Shown: positions 51,424-60,693, counted from the first letter of the stretch. The stretch is DNA of 64,000 bases from JAPPLB01 sp965206655 (GCA_965206655.1 CBDBKC010000034.1:434001-498000), one strand, 5' to 3'. Notes: generated by a model not told the origin, from the letters alone. A program made the numbers and translations.

Positions 51424-52458
51424 GGTGGGGTATCCACTTGACTCAGGTGACCCCAACATCTTGTGTTTGGGGTTCAGAACGGCTCGGCGTCCCAGTGGGC
51501 GATGATCGAGCGATACGGCGTCGGCTCCACAGCGACCGCTTGCTGAACCAGCCTGTAGAACAGCTTGCCCCGGCTACGTGAGCTGCGCCGGTTGAACCGG
51601 AAGACGAATTCGTCCAGATAGTAGTCCAAATGCTCGTGGCTGACCGCCCCTTGATGCGTACCCAGCAACCAGCGCTTGAGCAGCGAGATCGCTTTGTGCA
51701 CCAGCGGAAGCAATTCCGACGCCTGCTCGCGGCGACCCTTGAGGAAGACGATGTGGTGCCGATAGCCCTTCTTCTCGAGTGGCTCGTAGCCCAGCCAGCC
51801 ATCGGTGCGAACCACGCTGCCTGGCTCGATCGACTCCTCCACGAAGGGCATCAAGCTGGCCGCCGAGGCGTTGCGCAGGCGCTGCATACGGATCCGCCCC
51901 AGCCCGCTGCCTCTCTCCTCCGCGGCTACTGCAATCAATCCTTTACGCTCGATCTGGCGGCCGCGAACGCCCTCCTCCTCCGCGCCCCAGTAGGTCTCAT
52001 CCACCTCGACGACGCCCGTCAAACGCTCGCGCCCCGGCCGCACCATCGCCCGCCGCAGCTTGTGCATCCAAGCCCAGGCGGTTTGGTAGCTGCCCAGTCC
52101 CAGAACGCGTTGCAAACCCAAGGCGCTGACTCCGTTCTTCTGCGAGACGACGTGCCACATTGCTCGGAACCAAAGCCGCAACGGCTTGCGTGTGTCCTGA
52201 AAGATCGTACCGGCCGTGACGGACGTTTGGCGACCGCAGGCAGCACATTCGAACCATACTTTGCGCACCGGCCAAGCTCGCTCAAGCCCACAGTTGGGGC
52301 AACGGAACCCGTCCCGCCAGCGCAGCGCGACCAGATAGTCCGCGACAGGCCTCTTCGGTGGCGAAGCGCGCCTCGAACTCGAGCAGATCGCGCGGGTAAT
52401 CCTCCACGAGGCCGCATACTACATCTTGGGGTCACCTGAGTCAAGTGGATACCCCACC
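51424..52458 (-). mobile_element. IS1595-family element, copy C (inactivated)
   Basis: A 1035-bp element with ends GGTGGGGTATCCACTTGACT and inverse, flanked by TAACTGAA (51416-51423 and 52459-52466), inside the right end of IS630 copy 2. Near-identical to copy B. Confidence 0.93.
51474..52407 (-). pseudogene. IS1595-family transposase, copy C, frameshifted near its start
   Basis: From 52268 down to 51474 the frame is intact (264 codons; VEVDETYWGAEEEG, TDGWLGYEPLEKKG, GTHQGAVSHEHLDYYLDEF). The first about 40 codons, starting at GTG 52407, are in another frame because of one extra G near 52340-52345 (CGCGGACT against CGCGACT in copy B). The zinc-ribbon start is therefore disconnected. Copy B lacks this lesion but has a different one. 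Confidence 0.85.
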
Positions 52459-52974
52459 TAACTGAATATTATGCGGGACTCAGTAGAAGATACGCTTGCG
52501 ACGGCGTCGCAAGTGGCAACTGCAATGACATTTCTCGTCGGGCCTTCGATTGGATTCTTTTTCGCGAGCGACTAACAGTTTACGTTAGATTGCTCACATA
52601 CTGCGCATAACGAGGTCGGGGCCTCCGTGATCGCAGATCGTCCCCAAACACGAGCGACTGGGTCTCGGGAAGACAAACGCACTCCGCACTGGTGCCTTGG
52701 ATTCCTGGTCCAGCGGCGTTGGAATGGGCTGGCCGCCCCATAGAGGGTGCTAAGGACGATGAGCCCATTTCCGATGCACCTGCAGAACCTGAACTACGAC
52801 GACTGGTGTTGGTCCCCAGGTACTACGTGAGCGCTCGCTGCCGAGGAGCACTGGAAACGACTGGACTGTCCACTTGATGCGGTCACCTTCTTCCCGCGGG
52901 AAGTTCAGCTCGATGGTTGGACGGATGAAGTGAGACTCTTGATTCAGGGCGTGCAACTTTTGCTCCGCGTAGCC

Positions 52975-53148
52975 AGCAGAGGGGACGTCCTGGGGCAGGT
53001 CGGCAACTCCGGCAACACGAGCCAGCCGCATCTGCACCTCCATGCCGAGCGTGGTGGTGATCCGGGGGAGATCCTCACCGGCGAAGGGGTGCCGATCGAG
53101 CTAGGCGGGCGATTCCTGGTACGGAACAGTTTGTTCAATGGTCGCTGA
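52975..53148 (+). pseudogene. M23 (LytM-type) metallopeptidase relic, C-terminal part
   Basis: Reads GDVLGQVGNSGNTSQPHLHL then HAERGGDPGEILTGEGVP and ends LVRNSLFNGR. The HxH zinc-site motif (LHLH) and the GNSGNT-x-PHLH pattern are diagnostic. The upstream half with the HxxxD motif is absent; the 400 bp before it show no recognisable continuation. Confidence 0.7.
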
Positions 53149-53287
53149 TGCTCTCCACGACTCTTGTTTCTGTATAACCCGTTGCTGCTCGCCACGCAGG
53201 GCCGAAGCGCGCCCGGATTGGTTGGTTTGATGCAGATCAGTGCGCTGTGCCAGGCGGCGTAGGGCTCTAGATCCTCCCTTGTCGGCA

Positions 53288-53345
53288 TCGGTCGATCCAG
53301 TGGCCTGAATTAAGGCTTCGTCGTTTATCCAAAGCAACCCGGCGA
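53288..53345 (-). repeat. Dispersed diverged repeat, family 2, copy 1
   Basis: Plus strand GTCGATCCAGTGGCCTGAAT ... GGCTTCGTCGTTTATCC. Minus-strand translation LWINDEALIQATGSTDADKG G aligns with the copies at 55205 and 62685. Region 53346-53600 shows no gene. Confidence 0.5.
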
Positions 53346-53615
53346 TCGTCCCCTCAGCCCCACTCGGACCTTTCTCGCGCCGCGTCCCTGCAGATAAGGT
53401 CCTAACGTCAGCGGGGATTTGAGTACTGCGTGCGATCGGGTCGAGCTAGCTCCTGAGCCCCGTCATGGCCCCGTGGATATCGGACCCGGATTTCCGCCGG
53501 ACGTGTCCGGTGACAGATTGGTTGCGGCTGCAGCCTGACCGCTGCCCCAAGTCCGAGCTCGTGAACTACACTACGGGGATTCTTTTCATGGTCAGCACGT
53601 GGAGGGTTCCCCCTG

Positions 53616-55106
53616 ATGCGCCCACGATTCCGCAACAGTTGGTTGTCGCTTCTTAGCCTGTTCTGTCTCGTTCTGGGGAGCGGTCTGCTCGTGGAAGAGA
53701 CGGCTGAAGTCGCGCGGGCTGACACGGCGCAGTCGGAGCCTGTCGTCGATGTGAGCCGCTATCGGGCTCAATTGTTCCTGCACGACGACCACGTGGTTGC
53801 TCAGCAGAGTGGGCTCGAAGTGGTGATGGGACGCATCGAGAAGCATCCGAAGCCGGTTCTTGTTCCGGACAAGCCTTGGGAGCTGGGGACCGTTGGTTAC
53901 ACGTGTGTTCTCCAAGATCGTGAAGAGGGCCTTTACAAGATGTGGTACGAGTCACGGGAGAACATGGGCAAGCCCAACGCAGGCGAGAAGGGCCGCTGCC
54001 TGTACGCGGTGTCGAAGGACGGGCTCGAATGGCAGAAACCGGCGCTGGGCGTGATCCGCAACCAGGGCTCGGATCAGAACAACATCGTGTTCATGGTTCC
54101 GCCGGGTGCGGAGAAGACGAAGGTCTACTGGGTGATCAAGGATTACGCCGATCCCGACCCGGCGAAGCTCTACAAGATGATGTTCCACCTATGGGACTAC
54201 GACGGGCGCGGCGTCGGCATCGCGCACTCACCCGACGGCCTTCGCTGGACCGCAACACGTCACGTCAAGCTTCACGGCGGTTTCGATTCACAAAACCTGT
54301 TTTTCTGGGACGACCGCATTGGGAAATACGTGGGCTACCTGCGGACGTTCAGGTACGGGAGGCGCAGCATCGGACGGTCGGTGAGCCCTGATGCCTTTCA
54401 CTGGTCGGAACCGGTGACAGTACATGCGACCGATGAGCGTGACCCGCCTGCTCACGATCTCTACACACCGACGATCTTCAAGTACAGCCAGGCTGACGAC
54501 GTGTATGTGATGTTTACGGCTGTGTTCGACCGCGAGAGCAATACGGTCTTCGGACAGCTAGCGCTAAGTCGTGACGGGATTAAGTGGCATCGTTTTCGCA
54601 AGCCGTTCGTACCGTTGGGCGGAGAAGGTGCTTGGGATGCTGGATCGATCTATCCCGTAGGGGCGGAGGTCGTCGTGGACGGGAGGAACGCGATCTACTA
54701 CCGCGGCAATGACTACGGGCATGGCGAGGGCGGAAGCCCGGGATTTGGTGTAGCGTTCTTGCACGAGGGTGGTTTTGTGGGCCGGCGGGCGAAGGAGCGG
54801 GGGACGCTGACGACGCATCCTTTGCGCGTGGCCGATGCCCGCCGGGGACTGACGCTGAACGCGGATGCGACGGGCGGGTCGATTCGTGCGGAGTTGCTTA
54901 CGCCCGGGGGTGAGGTGATTCCGGGGTTTTCGCGGGATGAGTTTCGCGTGATCGTGGGTAAGGGAGCGGACTTGCCGCTCGAGTGGGAGGGTGCTAAGCA
55001 GGTTCGATCAGTGTTGAGTCGGGGGAACGTGCGGCTGCGGCTTTATCTGGATCGGGCGACGGTGTATGGCTTTCGGTCGGTGAATTCGCGGCGGGCACCG
55101 GGCTAA
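53616..55106 (+). CDS. Secreted beta-propeller glycosidase-like protein
   Basis: 496 residues. Signal MRPRFRNSWLSLLSLFCLVL plus a cleavage region near ARA. The rest is a five-bladed propeller of the GH32/GH43/GH130-like type: YTCVLQDREEGLYKMWYESR, CLYAVSKDGLEWQKPALGVI, GVGIAHSPDGLRWTATRHVK, SVSPDAFHWSEPVTVHATDE, ALSRDGIKWHRFRKPFVPLG. A C-terminal beta-sandwich follows (about 410-490). Acts outside the cytoplasm on a glycan that cannot be specified. It stands alone, convergent with the sialidase/phosphoesterase pair. Confidence 0.75.
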   Translation: MRPRFRNSWLSLLSLFCLVLGSGLLVEETAEVARADTAQSEPVVDVSRYRAQLFLHDDHVVAQQSGLEVVMGRIEKHPKPVLVPDKPWELGTVGYTCVLQDREEGLYKMWYESRENMGKPNAGEKGRCLYAVSKDGLEWQKPALGVIRNQGSDQNNIVFMVPPGAEKTKVYWVIKDYADPDPAKLYKMMFHLWDYDGRGVGIAHSPDGLRWTATRHVKLHGGFDSQNLFFWDDRIGKYVGYLRTFRYGRRSIGRSVSPDAFHWSEPVTVHATDERDPPAHDLYTPTIFKYSQADDVYVMFTAVFDRESNTVFGQLALSRDGIKWHRFRKPFVPLGGEGAWDAGSIYPVGAEVVVDGRNAIYYRGNDYGHGEGGSPGFGVAFLHEGGFVGRRAKERGTLTTHPLRVADARRGLTLNADATGGSIRAELLTPGGEVIPGFSRDEFRVIVGKGADLPLEWEGAKQVRSVLSRGNVRLRLYLDRATVYGFRSVNSRRAPG

Positions 55107-55204
55107 CGAACTGTGTGATAGGCAATCCGAGGCAAGTGAATCTCTCTTTCTCCCAACGCGGCCTCAGACCAGGAACGACCGGCCCAATCCGCCGCTGACC
55201 GCAT

Positions 55205-55262
55205 CCGTTGATCCAGCCGCCTGGATCGCCCGGATCATGACTTCGCCGCTACTGCGGACCCA
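55205..55262 (-). repeat. Dispersed diverged repeat, family 2, copy 2
   Basis: Plus strand GTTGATCCAGCCGCCTGGAT then CGCCCGGATCATGACTTCGCCG. Minus-strand translation EVMIRAIQAAGSTDAVSGG aligns with the other copies. It lies between two convergent gene ends. Confidence 0.55.
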
Positions 55263-55281
55263 ACGGGGCGGCGCTCGCCTG

Positions 55282-56724
55282 TCAAGGCATCGTCTCGACT
55301 TGGCCCAGGGTTACTTCCAGCGCTTCCGACAAGGCGTTCAACCTGGTGTGAGTGCGATCCTCCGATTTGGTTCCACCGGAGACATTCCAGTACAAGTGGA
55401 ACTTTCTCTCACCTGAGACCGCCGGCAAACTGAATCGCAGCCATTCGGGTGGTCTTACGAAAGACAACTCGATCTGTCTGATGTCTGGCATCAAGGGGGC
55501 GGATGAGCTATCGGAGTAATAGAGCAGCAGCACCCGGTTCGCATCGAGCGCTAGCCCCGTCGTGTAGGCCCCATCCTCTTGATAGTGGTCGAGAACATGC
55601 CGTTGGCCGAAGGTTCTTCCGTTGTCGGTCGAGACATACGCGACGACAAGCTTGCGTTCGCGGTCCCGCCCGGTTAGGAGGAGTGTATCCTCATCCAGTC
55701 GGGTGAGGAAGGGCCGCTGAAGCGTGCAGCCCAACATGTCGTAGATGTTCTCGCGCTCACTCCACGTCTTTCCTCCGTCATGTGACCAAAGGCGGAAGAT
55801 CGCCGGGGTATAGTCCTGGCCGGTCTGACGCCGCGCACGCAACAAGCAGAGAATCGTTCCTGGCTCTGTCTCCATGAATGCAACTTCATCGCCGTAGTCT
55901 TCCTTGGGAGACGTCAGCCGGGACAGCACGCGCCACTCTCGACCTGTCTGGGATTCCCAGAGGAGTGTGTACGCATCTTCGGTTTCCGATCCGGCAGGAG
56001 GAAAAGTCGTCCCGGCCGCCAGAATACGTTCTGACGTTTGGTAGACGTCAGTGATGTAATAGACACTTCGTGAAGGGTCGTTGTCGAACCGCACGAAAGG
56101 CGCCCAGCTCTCCCCGTGATCGTCCGACCAGGACCAGTAGCCCGGGTCACGGGTTTTCGGCTTACTCTGAAAGCCGTAGCTCGACACCCACAGGATCACG
56201 CGGCCTGCTTTCGTCACGAGCGCGACCGGGTTGTGGGCACTGTGGTCTCTCTTCGGGTCGGCGTACAGGATGCGTTCTTCCGACCACGTTTTGCCGACAT
56301 CCCGCGACCGCCGCATCGCGATCTGTGAGTGATCGTACGCGTGGCTCTTTCCGACACGGTAGAAGACGAGCACATCCCCGTTCTTCACCCGGACCATTCG
56401 TGGGAATCCGTAGTGGACTTCCCTCGATGTTGATACGTCCTTCGCCGCACGGACTTCGAGGGTTTGGATCCAGTGAGGAACAAGCGCTCCGTCCGACGCT
56501 TGAACAACCTGGACACGCTCCGGCTCCGCGCCGACAGGAAGTCGCAGTCGGAAGGCCTTCACTCCGGAATCGGGTACGGCAAGCCCCGCGCGTCGGCTCG
56601 CTTCCGGTACGTGCCACGTTGAGCCGCCGTCGAAACCACACACAACCAGACCCACTGCAACAGTCAGAGCAACGCCGAGCAACGAGAACCGCATGTTTGC
56701 CGTTTTATGCATCTGCAACGACAT
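55282..56724 (-). CDS. Secreted sialidase-like BNR-repeat protein
   Basis: 480 residues from ATG 56724, which overlaps the stop of the upstream phosphoesterase (TGATG). A signal/anchor lies near residues 10-30 (FSLLGVALTVAVGLVVCGF). Propeller Asp-boxes are visible: SRDVGKTWSE, SDDHGESWAP, SHDGGKTWSE, STDNGRTFGQ. The arginine in REVHYGFPRMVRVKNGDVLV fits the first sialidase R-[I/V]-P-like position. Probably an exo-sialidase-fold glycan hydrolase; substrate open. Confidence 0.78.
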   Translation of the reverse strand: MSLQMHKTANMRFSLLGVALTVAVGLVVCGFDGGSTWHVPEASRRAGLAVPDSGVKAFRLRLPVGAEPERVQVVQASDGALVPHWIQTLEVRAAKDVSTSREVHYGFPRMVRVKNGDVLVFYRVGKSHAYDHSQIAMRRSRDVGKTWSEERILYADPKRDHSAHNPVALVTKAGRVILWVSSYGFQSKPKTRDPGYWSWSDDHGESWAPFVRFDNDPSRSVYYITDVYQTSERILAAGTTFPPAGSETEDAYTLLWESQTGREWRVLSRLTSPKEDYGDEVAFMETEPGTILCLLRARRQTGQDYTPAIFRLWSHDGGKTWSERENIYDMLGCTLQRPFLTRLDEDTLLLTGRDRERKLVVAYVSTDNGRTFGQRHVLDHYQEDGAYTTGLALDANRVLLLYYSDSSSAPLMPDIRQIELSFVRPPEWLRFSLPAVSGERKFHLYWNVSGGTKSEDRTHTRLNALSEALEVTLGQVETMP

Positions 56725-58157
56725 CACGAAGCGAAGATGATGTGATCAAACGATTCGGCCGTCTCCCCCGGTTCCTTCACCTGAACTTGTATTCGGTGTC
56801 GACCTGTGGTCATTCGGCCCTCTGCTACTTCCAGCTTCCAATGATGCGCCGGCTTAAGGTTTGCGAAGTGCCTCTTTGCACTTGACCGATGAAGAACGGC
56901 GGGTGGCGCGTCATCGACTCGGGCAAGCACTTCCGCCTGTTCGCTGGCATCAAAGACATTCACTTGGAGCGTTAGATCTTCACTTGAGGGTGCGCGGTGG
57001 GGCCGCCCGACGATCTCGCCGATCGTGTCGGACCGCGATTCTGCGGAACTGCGGTACCGATGGCTGATCTGCTCACCTTGAACATCGAGAACTCGATAGC
57101 CTCTCGGTTCCCCACTCACGCCGACCTCCCGGCGCTCCGCCGCCGCATTCCACCAGGTTCCGCTGACGCTAATCGATTCCACGAACTCGATGCCTTTGCG
57201 AATGATGCGTTGGTTTTCGTGTAAGTGACCTTGTAGAACGAGAGACACTCCGTACTTTGACAAGAGATCAATGACGTCGCCGGCATCTTGAATGATCCAG
57301 TGTGGGGCCCTCTCCGCAGTCGTATCGCGGCGTTCGGGATAGTCGGAAACCAGTGGAATGTGAATCGCCACCACCGTCGCCATTCCCTCCGGCACATTCT
57401 TCAGATCTTCTTCGAGCCAGTGCAACTCACGCGCGGAAAGCTTGCCCAGAACCTGCTGCTTTCTTCGAGCGTCGACCTGGCAGCCATCGAGCGTAATGTA
57501 GTGGACGTTGCCGACGTCGAACGAATAGTAAGTCGGCCCGAACAGTTCTTGAAACTCGCCGCGGGGGTCGAATTGCTGAATCAGCATCTCATGATTGCCA
57601 ACGCCATTCCGGACAGGCATTTTCAATCGGCTGACTATCTCAACGTATCGTTTGCCTTCCCCTCTCTGAAGCGAGATATCGCCACCCATCCAGCAGAAAG
57701 CAGGCAACGGGTCCATATCGTTGATCTCGTCGATCGTCGCCTGGAAGCGTGGGAACGACTGGTCACTACGCCCGTCGCCCAGATGGATGTCGGTGAGGTA
57801 GAGTGCTCGATACTTGTTGTCCACCTCGTGTCTGTCTAGCTGGAAGACGGGCTGCTTCGCCGCCGCCGTTATTGTGGGTTGGTAGAAGCGATCGGTCCAG
57901 AATCCTCGCGGTACGGTCACGAAAATGAATGGGCAGCTATCCGGGCCTACGGGCAGCCGAAACTCTCCCGAAGGATCGGTGCGCGTAACGCGAAAGCCAT
58001 CTGAAACACGGATGCCCGGCAGCGGCTCCTTTCCGGAGACGACGTGCCCTCGAACTTCAGTGGGCTGAATCTCTGCAGCCAAGGCACGTTGCCACGATGG
58101 GGTCGCCACCGCCAGTCCGACTGAAGCCGCCTGTTGCACGAATGTCCTTCGATTCAT
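56724..58157 (-). CDS. Secreted calcineurin-like phosphoesterase
   Basis: 477 residues from ATG 58157 with a Tat-type N-terminus (MNRRTFVQQAASVGLAVATP). A metallophosphoesterase N-terminal beta domain (about 30-115) precedes the catalytic domain, in which the metal-binding motifs LYLTDIHLGDG (DxH), CWMGGDIS (GGD in place of GDx), VRNGVGNHEML (GNHE), VAIHIPLV and LQGHLHENQ (GHxH) are visible. A C-terminal beta domain (about 385-477) follows. Cleaves a phosphoester outside the cytoplasm; coupled to the sialidase gene. Confidence 0.85.
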   Translation of the reverse strand: MNRRTFVQQAASVGLAVATPSWQRALAAEIQPTEVRGHVVSGKEPLPGIRVSDGFRVTRTDPSGEFRLPVGPDSCPFIFVTVPRGFWTDRFYQPTITAAAKQPVFQLDRHEVDNKYRALYLTDIHLGDGRSDQSFPRFQATIDEINDMDPLPAFCWMGGDISLQRGEGKRYVEIVSRLKMPVRNGVGNHEMLIQQFDPRGEFQELFGPTYYSFDVGNVHYITLDGCQVDARRKQQVLGKLSARELHWLEEDLKNVPEGMATVVAIHIPLVSDYPERRDTTAERAPHWIIQDAGDVIDLLSKYGVSLVLQGHLHENQRIIRKGIEFVESISVSGTWWNAAAERREVGVSGEPRGYRVLDVQGEQISHRYRSSAESRSDTIGEIVGRPHRAPSSEDLTLQVNVFDASEQAEVLARVDDAPPAVLHRSSAKRHFANLKPAHHWKLEVAEGRMTTGRHRIQVQVKEPGETAESFDHIIFAS

Positions 58158-58266
58158 CGTTTGAACCCTCAACCGTACGTCACGAGCGCTCCTTTGACAA
58201 GCTAGCACTGTCGATTCGGCCCCCTCTCGTGTCATTCGGCCTACCGTTGCCCCCGCGCAAGATCAC

Positions 58267-58430
58267 ATTCTCGGAAGACCGAAGCGGAAGTGGCGAGCAG
58301 AACCCCGTCGAGAGAAGGCCGATACAGATCTACAACGGGCTCCGAGTGCCGGTCAGGCGCCCGACTGGATAGACAATCAAGGCTACGTGGACGGGCTGGT
58401 TTAACCCTTCGCCGTCAGGCTGGATCGATG
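58267..58430 (-). repeat. Dispersed diverged repeat, family 1, copy 3 (partial)
   Basis: Matches the distal part of 47222-47475: GCGGAA.TGGC..., CCGTCGAGAGAA, GGGCTCCGAGTGCCGGTCAG, TGGACGGGCTGGTTTAACCC TTCGCCGTCAGG. Minus-strand peptide DGEGLNQPVHVALIVYPVGR aligns with GEGLNQPVHMAGLSMPLGRM of copy 2. The rest of 58158-58656 shows no gene. Confidence 0.65.
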
Positions 58431-58725
58431 TGGCATAATTGACGCGCGTTTCTGTCCGAAACCCCAGGAGCCCCTCAGCCGTCTGCGCGAAATCGTTTTC
58501 CACGAAAGCCGTGGGCTTAGCCGGGCCGGCCGGTCAGCAAAGACTGGGAGGGAGGTTAGCGAACGCTGCTACAAAAGGGGGTTGCCGCCCGGCTTGGCGT
58601 CGGCGCCTTCGTCTTAGTCCCACCAGGACCGGTTTTGTCCACGTCGGCCCAAACAAGGGTAATAACATACTTGACAAAACTAGAGGCGGGCGGGTACTCT
58701 GGGTACTAGCGTGACAGGCTGGAGG

Positions 58726-58869
58726 TCAGGAAGTCTTCTTCACCGCCTTCCGTTTCGCCTCTGCCTTCAGCAGGCTGGCTTTCGAGACAGTAAATACGGC
58801 ACGAACGGCATTGTCGAACCTTTCGGCCTCCGTAGTGCCGGGCACGTTTGGTACTGATGCTGGTTTCAT
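58726..58869 (-). CDS. 47-residue basic passenger protein
   Basis: ATG 58869 with a clear Shine-Dalgarno (AGGAG, 8 nt upstream). Sequence MKPASVPNVPGTTEAERFDN then AVRAVFTVSKASLLKAEAKR and KAVKKTS: a helical region with a Lys-rich C-terminus. It lies 36 bp after the restored PIN gene's stop and is the last gene of the transposon. The core (ERFDNAVRAVFTVSKASLL) resembles small proteins sometimes found beside PIN genes; function unproven. Confidence 0.6.
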   Translation of the reverse strand: MKPASVPNVPGTTEAERFDNAVRAVFTVSKASLLKAEAKRKAVKKTS

Positions 58870-58905
58870 AAGGCTCTCCTCTTTTATTCGCCCTAAACGG
58901 CGGCC

Positions 58906-59873
58906 CTATTCAGGATTCTTCTTTGCCGTCTCGGCTTCCGTTTCGGCTCCCTCCTTGGGTGTGGCTGGACCTTCAGGATGTCCGTTGCCGCTTCCGGGAA
59001 GCTCAGCGGCTGAAGGTCCAGTTGTTTCTTCATCGGGACTCGGTAAGCCGCTCAGCAAATTCAGTTGCTGAGCGTTGGGCAAGCGAATCTTTAGCGTCCT
59101 TCCAGCGACAGATTCATCCAGAGTGGGGTATCCACTTCATTCAGGTACACCCTATGGGTTGTGGCCTCGCGGCTCCGGAACAGGAATGTGAGATTGCGAG
59201 AATCGTGCGAGTGGCCGCCAAGCCGACCCACACGCGAATTCATTGCGGTGGCAGCCTTCGGGCGGCAACTCCGAGAATCGGACGCGCTACGCAGCCCCAC
59301 GCCGCGCCAGAGCAGTAACCTCGGGATTCGCTTCTTGGTAGATGCTTTCGCGCGACCACAACATCTTGTGGCTGCCTGAGTCAAATGGATACCCCACTCA
59401 TCCAGATTTAGCAGCCCAGCTTTCGACTTCTCGGGGTTTTTGGGTGGGCGCGTATTGACTCCGTCGAAAGTTTGAAACTCTATCGCGTCAAGATGAATAG
59501 CAGTTGCAAGATGAATCGCGTCAGGAAGGAGAAGTTCAAAATCGGACGCATGATAGAAGTCGCGAAGCTCACTGGTTAGCTCAGCTATCGCGAAATCGAG
59601 CGGAACGTAAGCAACATTCGTACGACGAAACAGCTTATCTAGTCTGTTCTTCTGTGTGCTATTCAGCTTCGTGTCCCATACTTCGGCCCGCGTGAGTACT
59701 GACGTAATCAGGCCGATTTCCCCCTTGGCTATTTCTCGAACCGCTTCTTCTACGCCCTCCATGTGCCCAGGCTTTCGCTGTTCGTTCTTGATCCATGACA
59801 GCACTACGCAAGTATCCCAGTAGACCGTTCGCCCTTTCCAGGTCTTTCGGCGCTTTTTATCGCCAGCTTTCAT
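58906..59873 (-). pseudogene. PIN-domain protein gene interrupted by a MITE
   Basis: The N-terminal 160 residues form a PIN ribonuclease-like domain: VYWDTCVVLSWIKNE (first Asp), LITSVLTRAEVWDTKLNS (Glu), LLLPDAIHLATAIHLDAIEF QTFD-type text (Asp pair). After AGLLNLDE a 276-bp MITE is inserted with duplication CATCCAGA. Removing it restores a 58-residue tail (SVAGRTLKIRLPNAQQLNLL ... AETAKKNPE) to the TAG at 58906-58908. As it stands the frame reads through the MITE and ends at 59091, giving 260 residues with the catalytic domain intact. The start overlaps the 278-residue gene by 17 bp. Confidence 0.85.
59123..59398. mobile_element. 276-bp MITE, copy 2
   Basis: Flanked by CATCCAGA (59115-59122 and 59399-59406). 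Inverted relative to copy 1 on the map, but in both cases the same strand of the MITE continues the interrupted gene's reading frame. A 72-codon open frame on its other strand (MASRLRNRNVRLRESCEWPP ...) is identical in both copies. Confidence 0.93.
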
Positions 59874-60693
59874 GCCGTAACTCCGCTATGAAGTCTTCGG
59901 ATGCTTCTTCCGTGGCGCCAGGGGCCATCCCCCTAATCGAATCAAGGGTTGGCAGTTCGATGTCACTTTCGTGGGGATCGATGTCTACGGCTTTCACCGA
60001 ATGAGGGAATTTTCCCCAAGGCTTGTACCTAACTTCGCCGTCAACTGTAACAAAATGACCGAGAGCCGCACGAATTTTTCCCAGCAGCTCGTCTGAGAAG
60101 GTGCATTGGATCTTTGGCTGCCCAAAAGATGGATAAATCTCAAATTGATTTCGCCTACGCAAGCTCACAAGGTCAAGCCAGCCCGTAACGCTACCCTTCA
60201 CGACCGTATCTTCGGCCTCAAGCAACTCGGTTATGTGAGCGTTGAAATTGCTGTCGATGTTGATCTCTAGTTGTTGCTGATCTGTCTTCTGGGGCGGCGT
60301 TGTGATTTTCAAGTGACGAACGTTTTTAGTTAGCAAAGAGCCGATTTCTCCGTACGCGCGGACAGTGGAGACCGGCATTTTTTTCGGCGGCTTTCTTGCT
60401 CTTTGAAGACGATTCAAGGAACGCCCAAACTCCCGCACCACAGATCTGGGATGCGCGCGAGTCGTTGCGTCACGCCTCCTGACGGGCTCGATCGCAATCC
60501 GTGTCGGGCTAGAGTGCGAAAGCGCAACAACGCGGTAGTAGAGGGTCGGATCTGCCCCAGACAGCATTGTTTCGGTCTGGCGCAGGGCAGCATCTATGGC
60601 ACTCAACTGACCAACGAGATCTTGCAGCCGTACATCGTCGTGATCTTCAGCGGAACCAATAAGTTCAATTACTATTCGGTCGGAGTCGGGCAT
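59857..60693 (-). CDS. Passenger protein of 278 residues, candidate PIN partner
   Basis: Starts at ATG 60693 with Shine-Dalgarno CGAGGAGG and a TAGAAT hexamer at 60720-60715. Sequence features: MPDSDRIVIELIGSAEDHDD, LSAIDAALRQTETMLSGADP, a basic middle (NRLQRARKPPKKMP) and a beta-rich C-terminal half (KGSVTGWLDLVSLRRRNQFE; IRAALGHFVTVDGEVRYKPW). Not recognised as a named family. Its end overlaps the PIN gene start, so the two are translationally coupled; an antitoxin or adaptor role is inferred from this alone. Confidence 0.65.
   Translation of the reverse strand: MPDSDRIVIELIGSAEDHDDVRLQDLVGQLSAIDAALRQTETMLSGADPTLYYRVVALSHSSPTRIAIEPVRRRDATTRAHPRSVVREFGRSLNRLQRARKPPKKMPVSTVRAYGEIGSLLTKNVRHLKITTPPQKTDQQQLEINIDSNFNAHITELLEAEDTVVKGSVTGWLDLVSLRRRNQFEIYPSFGQPKIQCTFSDELLGKIRAALGHFVTVDGEVRYKPWGKFPHSVKAVDIDPHESDIELPTLDSIRGMAPGATEEASEDFIAELRHESWR

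Larger units (their letters stand above)
50342..52483 (+). mobile_element. IS630-family element, second type, copy 2, with nested IS1595
   Basis: Flanked by TA (50340-50341 and 52484-52485). The right end ATATTATGCGGGACTCAG equals that of copy 1. The left end reads CTGCTGAAGCCCGCATAATA, three bases longer and slightly diverged. Minus the 1035-bp IS1595 copy C and its 8-bp duplication the length is 1099, against 1096 for copy 1. Confidence 0.93.
48414..52575 (+). pseudogene. Small multi-span membrane protein gene broken by nested insertions
   Basis: Joining 48414-48460, 50074-50341 and 52486-52575 (removing each element with one copy of its target duplication) restores one frame of 134 codons: it begins MTGQAILFAIWLTGYMLALA, passes through the 95-codon piece (FIFFAKGYFLSEQLGEVLIE ... 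LVVFVFLFWAEPAEGV) and ends EDTLATASQVATAMTFLVGP SIGFFFASD and TAA. It has about four hydrophobic segments. ATG 48414 has GGAGGT 10 nt upstream. Element 1 is an IS4 (duplication AGGGTACAT); element 2 is an IS630 (TA). Function unknown; partner of the upstream lipoprotein. Confidence 0.85.

Noticed and set aside
57288..57839. 183-codon plus-strand frame inside the phosphoesterase gene
   Set aside because: Antisense shadow of a gene with all metal-binding motifs.
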